A stretch of 8,890 nt of DNA, taken from the NCBI GenBank assembly GCA_031278675.1, contig JAITJY010000162.1:1-8890 (forward strand), given 5' to 3'. Origin of the DNA: Bifidobacteriaceae bacterium (GTDB taxonomy: Bacteria > Actinomycetota > Actinomycetes > Actinomycetales > WQXJ01). Shown here piece by piece: positions 4,546-8,890 of the stretch. The notes below the pieces were generated by a model. That model did no database searches and was not told the DNA's origin. It worked only from the letters and a program-made list of their open reading frames with translations. Each line of letters opens with the position of its first letter. Position 1 is the stretch's first letter. The translations under genes and the position numbers were made by a program.

Positions 4546-6270
4546 ATGTCCAAACTCGTTTGGTCGGAGCATTATCCGACCTCCGCCGCCGCTCAGCCAT
4601 TGTTGCGTTTTCCCGCTCGCGAAACTCTGCTGCGCGCGCCCGCCGGGGGCGCGCGGCTAGCCCGGTCGGCACGATTGACCCGGCTGGCGCGGCTGGCCGG
4701 AGCCGCCGGGATCGCCGAGCGCGGAGAGCCCTCCGGGCCGACAGCCTCGACCGGGCGCACGTGGCTGGCCCGGTCGGCACGATTGACGCGGCTGGCCGGA
4801 GCCGCCGGGATCTCCGGAATAGCTGGGCTGGTCGCGGCGGCGTTGACGCGCACTCTGCGCTTTCAACCACCTGCGCCACCTCCGCCAGGCGGGCCAGACT
4901 TCGAGACGGGCGCGGTCGCGCCGGAGGCGCTGGAGCGGCTCGGGGCGGCGATCCGGCTGCCCACCGTCAGCCGCCTCAACTACGACGAGACCGATTTCGC
5001 CCCCTTCGACGCCTTCAAAAAGCTCCTGACCACCAGCTTTCCGCTTTTCCACCAGCGCTGCGAACTTGAGGTGATCAGCGGCTACGCGCTCGTCTACCGC
5101 TGGCCAGGCAGCGCGGGCCGCACCGGCGACAGCGGCGCCGGGCTGGAACCGATAGCGCTGATGGCGCACTATGACGTGGTGCCGGTGGAGGCGGGCAGCG
5201 AGGCGGGCTGGCGCTACCCGCCGTTCTCCGGGGCGGTGGCGGACGGCATGGTCTGGGGGCGGGGCGCGCTCGACGACAAGAGCCAGCTAATGGCCCAACT
5301 AGAAGCGGCCGAAAACCTGATGCGGGCGGGCTTTGTCCCCCGGCGGGACATCTACTTTTGCTACGGCCACGACGAGGAAACCGGCGGCCGGTGGGGCGCG
5401 GCGCGGATCGTCGAACACCTGGCGGAGCGGGGCGTGCGGTTCGCGGGGGTGCTCGACGAGGGCGGCATTGTCGTGACCGGCGCCCTACCAGGCGTGAGCG
5501 CGCCCGTGGCGGTGATCGGCGTCGCCGAAAAAGGACAATGCGCCTACCAGTTCACTGTGAACGGGCCCGGCGGGCACGCCTCCACCCCGCCGCAACACAC
5601 GGCACTGGGGCTGGCGGCGCAACTCATCACCATGATCGAGCAGCATCCGCTGCCGCCCCGGCTGATCCCGCCCGTCGAAGCCATGTTGCGCCGCCTGGCA
5701 GGACAGATGGGGTTCGCCACCCGCCTGGCACTCGCCAACTTGTGGCTGTTGCGCCCGCTGACGCTCCGCAAACTGACGGCCAGTCCGGCGACCAACGCCC
5801 TTGTGCGCACAACTTTCGCCGCGACGATGGCGTCCGCCGCCGACGCCCCCAACGCCCTGCCGCTAACCGCTCGCTTCAGCGTCAACGTCCGCCTGCTGCC
5901 CGGCGACACGCCGGCCAGCGTCCGCCGCCACTTCGAGGCGCTGATCGCCCGAGCGGGGATCGACGCCCGGATCGAACCGCTCATTGAGGCGGAGCCGTCT
6001 CCCGTCTCGCCGACGGATTCGGACTTTTTCCGTTCGGTCGAGTCCCTGGCCCGCGAATTGTATCCATCGGCGCTGGTCACGCCCTATCTGGTGGTTGCCG
6101 GGACAGATTCCCGGCGGTTCCACGCCCTCTCGGAGAACGTGCTCCGGTTCACCCCGTTCCACCTGGCCGATGCGGACCAGCAACGCATCCACGGCACCGA
6201 CGAGTGTCTCAGCACAGCGAACTACGGCCGCATGATGACGTTCTACGAGCGCCTCCTGCGCCGCCAGTAG
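4546..6270 (+). CDS. M20-family metallopeptidase, carboxypeptidase S / PM20D1 type, membrane-anchored
   Basis: A 574-residue di-zinc hydrolase. M20 members cleave peptides or N-acyl amino acids; the substrate cannot be fixed here. Numbered from the ATG at 4546: zinc ligand His208 and Asp210 in 'MAHYDVVPVE', bridging Asp243 in 'WGRGALDDK', general base Glu277 and zinc ligand Glu278 in 'GHDEETGG', Asp304 in 'VLDEGG', dimerisation-domain 'GPGGHASTPP' at 340-349, 'GTDSRRF' at 519-525, and the last ligand His549 in 'IHGTDE'. The catalytic set is complete. Before the enzyme domain, a hydrophobic stretch (about 84-100) followed by 'TRTLRF' matches the N-terminal anchor of the carboxypeptidase S group, so the active site should lie outside the cytoplasm. 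Residues about 36-93 hold a duplicated Arg/Leu/Ala-rich segment not typical of the family. The frame stays open upstream to a TTG at 4297, so the start is not certain. The gene is very GC-rich and is probably a single-gene unit, convergent with the next one. Confidence 0.88.
   Translation: MSKLVWSEHYPTSAAAQPLLRFPARETLLRAPAGGARLARSARLTRLARLAGAAGIAERGEPSGPTASTGRTWLARSARLTRLAGAAGISGIAGLVAAALTRTLRFQPPAPPPPGGPDFETGAVAPEALERLGAAIRLPTVSRLNYDETDFAPFDAFKKLLTTSFPLFHQRCELEVISGYALVYRWPGSAGRTGDSGAGLEPIALMAHYDVVPVEAGSEAGWRYPPFSGAVADGMVWGRGALDDKSQLMAQLEAAENLMRAGFVPRRDIYFCYGHDEETGGRWGAARIVEHLAERGVRFAGVLDEGGIVVTGALPGVSAPVAVIGVAEKGQCAYQFTVNGPGGHASTPPQHTALGLAAQLITMIEQHPLPPRLIPPVEAMLRRLAGQMGFATRLALANLWLLRPLTLRKLTASPATNALVRTTFAATMASAADAPNALPLTARFSVNVRLLPGDTPASVRRHFEALIARAGIDARIEPLIEAEPSPVSPTDSDFFRSVESLARELYPSALVTPYLVVAGTDSRRFHALSENVLRFTPFHLADADQQRIHGTDECLSTANYGRMMTFYERLLRRQ
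4655..4816 (+). repeat. Direct duplication in the N-terminal coding part of the M20 gene
   Basis: A segment beginning GGCTAGCCCGGTCGGCACG (4655-4717) recurs as GGCTGGCCCGGTCGGCACG (4763-4816), offset 108 bp, in frame. Copy 1 carries 9 extra bases in its middle. Both encode LARSARLTRLA...GAAGI. The second copy runs into the membrane anchor. Confidence 0.9.
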
Positions 6271-6277
6271 CGCGCAG

Positions 6278-6298
6278 GGCGGCGTCGGCTCGACCGCC
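6278..6298. terminator. Possible stem-loop between convergent M20 and surface-protein genes
   Basis: In the 33-nt gap between the two stop codons, GGCG (6278-6281) and GTCG (6284-6287) pair with CGAC (6291-6294) and CGCC (6295-6298), leaving a 2-nt bulge and a 3-nt loop. There is no T-run. It may act as a bidirectional terminator or be chance in GC-rich DNA. Confidence 0.3.
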
Positions 6299-6303
6299 GT
6301 TGG

Positions 6304-8890
6304 TTATCCTTGGGCCCGCTCAGCCAATCTGGCCCGAGCCCGCCTTCGCAGCGCCACACCTAGACCGGTCAACACCAGGCTGAGTACGCCAACCAGGGCC
6401 ACACCCGCCGCGCCGGTGAACGGCAACCGGCCAGCCCGGCCTCCGCCGGCCCCGGCCCGCCCATCCGACGCGCCGCCGGCCGCCGCATCAGTGCTGTCCG
6501 GGTCAACCGGGTCAACCGGACTACCCGGTCCGCCCGGCGTGTTCGGTCCGCCCGGACTCCCCGGTCCGCCCGGACTCCCCGGGCCAGCCGAAGCACTCGG
6601 GCCGCCCGGAGCGGTTGGCGTAGCTTCGCCCGGCTGAGGCCCAGCGGACTTGCAAGACTCCCAGGACTCAGGCCCCAGGAAACCCCGGGGCGCATCCGTC
6701 ACCGGATAAGCATTGAGCACGGTCTGAGCAAAGCTGGCCGACCCGGCCACCACCCGCGAACGCAACGACACCACCTCGCCCGCCTTGGCGGCCACCAGAC
6801 CCGAATAGGCCCCCTCGACCGCGCCGGACGGGTCCTCAGCCCGCAGTTCAACCGGCACCCAAGTCGCCCCGCCGTCGGTAGAGGCTTCCAGACCAACCGT
6901 GCCGGACGGGACGGTCGGCGCATCGGGGGCCAGGCTGACGTGCAATGTTATTGCCTGGCTCGGGGCGCCCGCGTTGTAGGCGTCCAGGCCGTCCAACTCG
7001 TAGCGCACCTGCAACAGCGGCGCGACCGCGCCGTCCGGCGCCGTCTGCCAGACCCACTCCCAGCTTGAGGTCACCTTGGTCGAATAGGACCACGCCTCGC
7101 TGTCCGCTTCGGTCACATCCTCCAAGCGATACGTGTGCGCCGCTGGGTCCAAGTCCTCGATCCAGAAACCGAGGGTCGGCTCCGGACCGGGTGAGGCCTC
7201 GAACAACACCTTCCCACTGGTTAAATCGGTTAACTTGAACGCGCTCGCGCCGTAGGCCGGGGCCGTGCCATCCGGCCGAGGCAGTTCGGCGCCACCCAGT
7301 CCGTCAATGAACCGGGGCGCCGCGCCATACATGACGTCACCGTCCCGGCCCAGGCTAATCCCCCCGGACGGATCGAATCCGACAGCGTGGACCTGCGACC
7401 CGAGGTTGACCACCGCTTCGCCGCCGGCTGGATATTCGACCGGTGCGGTGACGAACTCGTTCAGCGGCGCCAGGCCGTCGGCGCTCAGCAGTGTGGAACC
7501 GACATACCAGGGCTGATCAGCCCCAACATGCGCGACATAGCTGGCCCCCGGCCGCGTCCGGATAGCCGACGGGATAGCGGTGTGATCACCCCAGAACACG
7601 TCCTCAATCTGCCCGGCCGCACCCATCGCGCGGTGGCGGACGGTCACTTGAGCGGTTTCCCGCTCATCTGTCGCCAACTCCAGTTCGCCGTCATCGGCGC
7701 CGAAACTCCGCCCCACCTCATAGACATATTCAGGCGTGCCTCGGTTCAGAACGTGCAGGGTTAAGCCCCCGAACGCCTGGTCCCCCAGCAGGTCAAGCCC
7801 GCTTTCGTTGGTTACCAGGACTTGCAGTTGCCCGATGCCGTCTTCCCCGCCCGCCACATAGGTCGCCAACCGGGCAACGGACAGCGTCACGATGGGCCGG
7901 TTCGAGCCGATCACCACGGCGCCATAACCGGCCGCGTGAACCTCTCCTAGGACCTCGCCGACTGCGGCGATGGTCGCCTCAGAGGGGTCCGGGTCAACCA
8001 GTTCAACCAGGAGCGCCTGGTCAGCCGAGCCACCACTGGGTATCTGCTGACCGGCGCTGACCAACCCGAAAGCCGCCCGCCCCGCTGGGAGGCGCTCGAC
8101 GGCATCGGCCAACGGTATCGGTTTAGTGGCACAAGCGTCCAGGGAACCTTCCACCAGCGGCTGCGTCAAGGATGCCGCCACCGGATAGGTCACCTTGACC
8201 GCGTCGCTGGCGGGGCCGGCCAGCAAATAGGTCAGGTTGGCGCCGAGCGGGCTGACCGCGCTAGCCACCCCGGTGGAGAACTCCATGCCGTCTGCCCCAT
8301 CCCCAACGGACAGGGTCACCTGGGCGGTGACCAGGCCATCGACCGGCCGGTCGACCGGCGCGGTGACCAGTTTGGCGGTCCTTCCGTCCACCGCGACGGT
8401 CCGGTCAGCGTTGAAACCGGTCACCGGGACGGCAGCGACCAGTTCATCGGCGCCGCCCGTCGCATTGGACTTGGCCGCGTGCGCGAGCAGCGCGTAATCG
8501 CCGACCGCCAGGTCCAAGGTGACTTTGCCCTCGGATGGCCGGAGCGGCAGGAACCAGCCCCGGTTCAAATCAATCAAGGTCAGGTCGTGGTTCAGGTTGG
8601 ACTGTTCGATCGGCTGGCCGTCATGATCTGTCGCGGTGATGGTCAACTGGTGTTTTTCGGGTTCCTTGGCCGCTCCGAGTGGGGTCCGCAGGACCGCCGA
8701 GCCGGTCTGGTCTGTGGCCGTGATGTAACCGCCCAGGTAGCCGGCCGCGAAGGCCGCCGCATCAATGGTCACATCCACGGCGGCCTGGCCGCCGGCCGGC
8801 ACGGTCAAGGTGGTGGTTGAGAACTCGATCGGCTCGGAGCCGAGTTCCCCGGCGGCGCCCGGCTGGGGGGCGGCGGGGGCGGCATCGGCC
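6304..8890 (-). CDS. Cell-wall-anchored surface protein, C-terminal part of a probable S8 (subtilisin-like) peptidase (5' truncated)
   Basis: The frame is open without a stop to the right edge (about 861 residues), and residues upstream of the TTG at 8808 continue the same domain, so the true start lies beyond the window. The part seen here resembles the beta-rich region downstream of the catalytic domain in actinobacterial S8 peptidases: 'TLTVPAGGQAAVDVTID' near 8770-8820, 'RTPLGAAKEPEKHQLTITATD' from about 8700 downward, 'PLLQVRYELD' near 7000 and 'STDGGATWVPVEL' near 6850-6890, followed by 'VSLRSRV...NAYPV'. No catalytic Asp/His/Ser motif is visible here. The C-terminus is a complete sorting signal: LPFTG (6412-6426), a hydrophobic stretch (about 6349-6411) and an Arg-rich tail. 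Sortase should cut after the Thr and link the protein to peptidoglycan. A Gly/Pro/Ser spacer (about 6500-6640) precedes the signal. The sortase anchor is firm; the protease assignment is inferred from the C-terminal similarity only. Confidence 0.85.
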   Translation of the reverse strand, partial: ADAAPAAPQPGAAGELGSEPIEFSTTTLTVPAGGQAAVDVTIDAAAFAAGYLGGYITATDQTGSAVLRTPLGAAKEPEKHQLTITATDHDGQPIEQSNLNHDLTLIDLNRGWFLPLRPSEGKVTLDLAVGDYALLAHAAKSNATGGADELVAAVPVTGFNADRTVAVDGRTAKLVTAPVDRPVDGLVTAQVTLSVGDGADGMEFSTGVASAVSPLGANLTYLLAGPASDAVKVTYPVAASLTQPLVEGSLDACATKPIPLADAVERLPAGRAAFGLVSAGQQIPSGGSADQALLVELVDPDPSEATIAAVGEVLGEVHAAGYGAVVIGSNRPIVTLSVARLATYVAGGEDGIGQLQVLVTNESGLDLLGDQAFGGLTLHVLNRGTPEYVYEVGRSFGADDGELELATDERETAQVTVRHRAMGAAGQIEDVFWGDHTAIPSAIRTRPGASYVAHVGADQPWYVGSTLLSADGLAPLNEFVTAPVEYPAGGEAVVNLGSQVHAVGFDPSGGISLGRDGDVMYGAAPRFIDGLGGAELPRPDGTAPAYGASAFKLTDLTSGKVLFEASPGPEPTLGFWIEDLDPAAHTYRLEDVTEADSEAWSYSTKVTSSWEWVWQTAPDGAVAPLLQVRYELDGLDAYNAGAPSQAITLHVSLAPDAPTVPSGTVGLEASTDGGATWVPVELRAEDPSGAVEGAYSGLVAAKAGEVVSLRSRVVAGSASFAQTVLNAYPVTDAPRGFLGPESWESCKSAGPQPGEATPTAPGGPSASAGPGSPGGPGSPGGPNTPGGPGSPVDPVDPDSTDAAAGGASDGRAGAGGGRAGRLPFTGAAGVALVGVLSLVLTGLGVALRRRARARLAERAQG
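6412..6426 (-). other. Sortase recognition motif LPFTG
   Basis: The codons for Leu-Pro-Phe-Thr-Gly lie 40 codons before the stop, followed by about 20 hydrophobic residues and LRRRARARLAERAQG. This is the standard layout of a class A/E-type sortase substrate in Gram-positive bacteria. Confidence 0.93.
6501..6580 (-). repeat. 9/18-bp tandem repeats encoding a collagen-like Gly/Pro spacer
   Basis: Two exact 9-bp units (GGTCAACCG on the + strand, 6501-6518) encode VDPVDP. Two exact 18-bp units (6545-6562 and 6563-6580) and a diverged third (6527-6544) encode GPGSPG-type hexapeptides. The region would form an extended stalk lifting the protein off the wall, and is a likely site of copy-number change. 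Confidence 0.9.

Noticed and set aside
5358..5987. Long Arg/Pro-rich open frame of 209 codons inside the M20 gene
   Set aside because: It overlaps the catalytic-domain coding sequence and has the Arg/Ala/Pro composition typical of shifted frames in GC-rich DNA.
6369..6695. Minus-strand frame with a repetitive Arg-rich product over the LPFTG region
   Set aside because: It is the shifted-frame reading of the Gly/Pro repeat; the frame ending at 6304 carries the sorting signal and continuous domain similarity.
8806..8808. TTG as the start of the surface protein
   Set aside because: The same frame is open to the window edge, and the residues before it (ending EFSTTTL) continue the same beta-domain, so this is an internal Leu codon.

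Overview
The window looks like a high-GC Gram-positive (actinobacterial) chromosome. The grounds are strongly G/C-biased codon third positions, GTG starts, a lipoprotein signal, and a cell-wall sorting signal (LPFTG, hydrophobic stretch, Arg-rich tail). The genus cannot be told from the sequence alone. No rRNA, tRNA, CRISPR array or insertion sequence was recognised.

Left part (1-3019, + strand): the end of an operon of four tightly packed genes. These are the C-terminal part of an FtsX/MacB-type ABC permease (cut by the window edge), its LolD-like ATPase, a small FMN-binding lipoprotein with an SGAT flavinylation motif, and an ApbE-type FAD:protein FMN transferase. The last three genes overlap by 8 and 4 nt. 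ApbE enzymes attach FMN covalently to the Thr of such motifs, so the last two genes form an enzyme/substrate pair. Together with the ABC pair this suggests extracytoplasmic flavin redox chemistry. From memory of the families, it resembles the end of FTR1/P19-type iron-uptake loci or PplA-like extracellular electron-transfer modules. The ApbE is odd: it has no export signal, several family motifs are altered, and its middle carries a 78-bp in-frame tandem repeat.

Middle (3084-4545): a RhuM-family gene on the - strand, convergent with the operon. It is followed by about 370 nt of repeat-rich spacer between it and the divergently oriented next gene.

Right part: an M20 metallopeptidase of the carboxypeptidase S/PM20D1 type (+ strand, best start 4546) has a membrane anchor preceded by an internally duplicated, Arg/Leu/Ala-rich N-terminus. 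Convergent with it, and running off the right edge, is the C-terminal ~860 residues of a large cell-wall-anchored surface protein. It resembles the region downstream of the catalytic domain in actinobacterial S8 (subtilisin-like) proteases, and ends in a Gly/Pro collagen-like spacer and the sortase signal.

A theme across the window is short-period, GC-rich, in-frame repeat expansion in three of the genes (ApbE, M20 peptidase, surface protein) and in the 4173-4545 spacer. I did not find a clearly new multi-gene system. The most unusual object is the ApbE with its repeat insertion and its frame junction with the flavoprotein gene.
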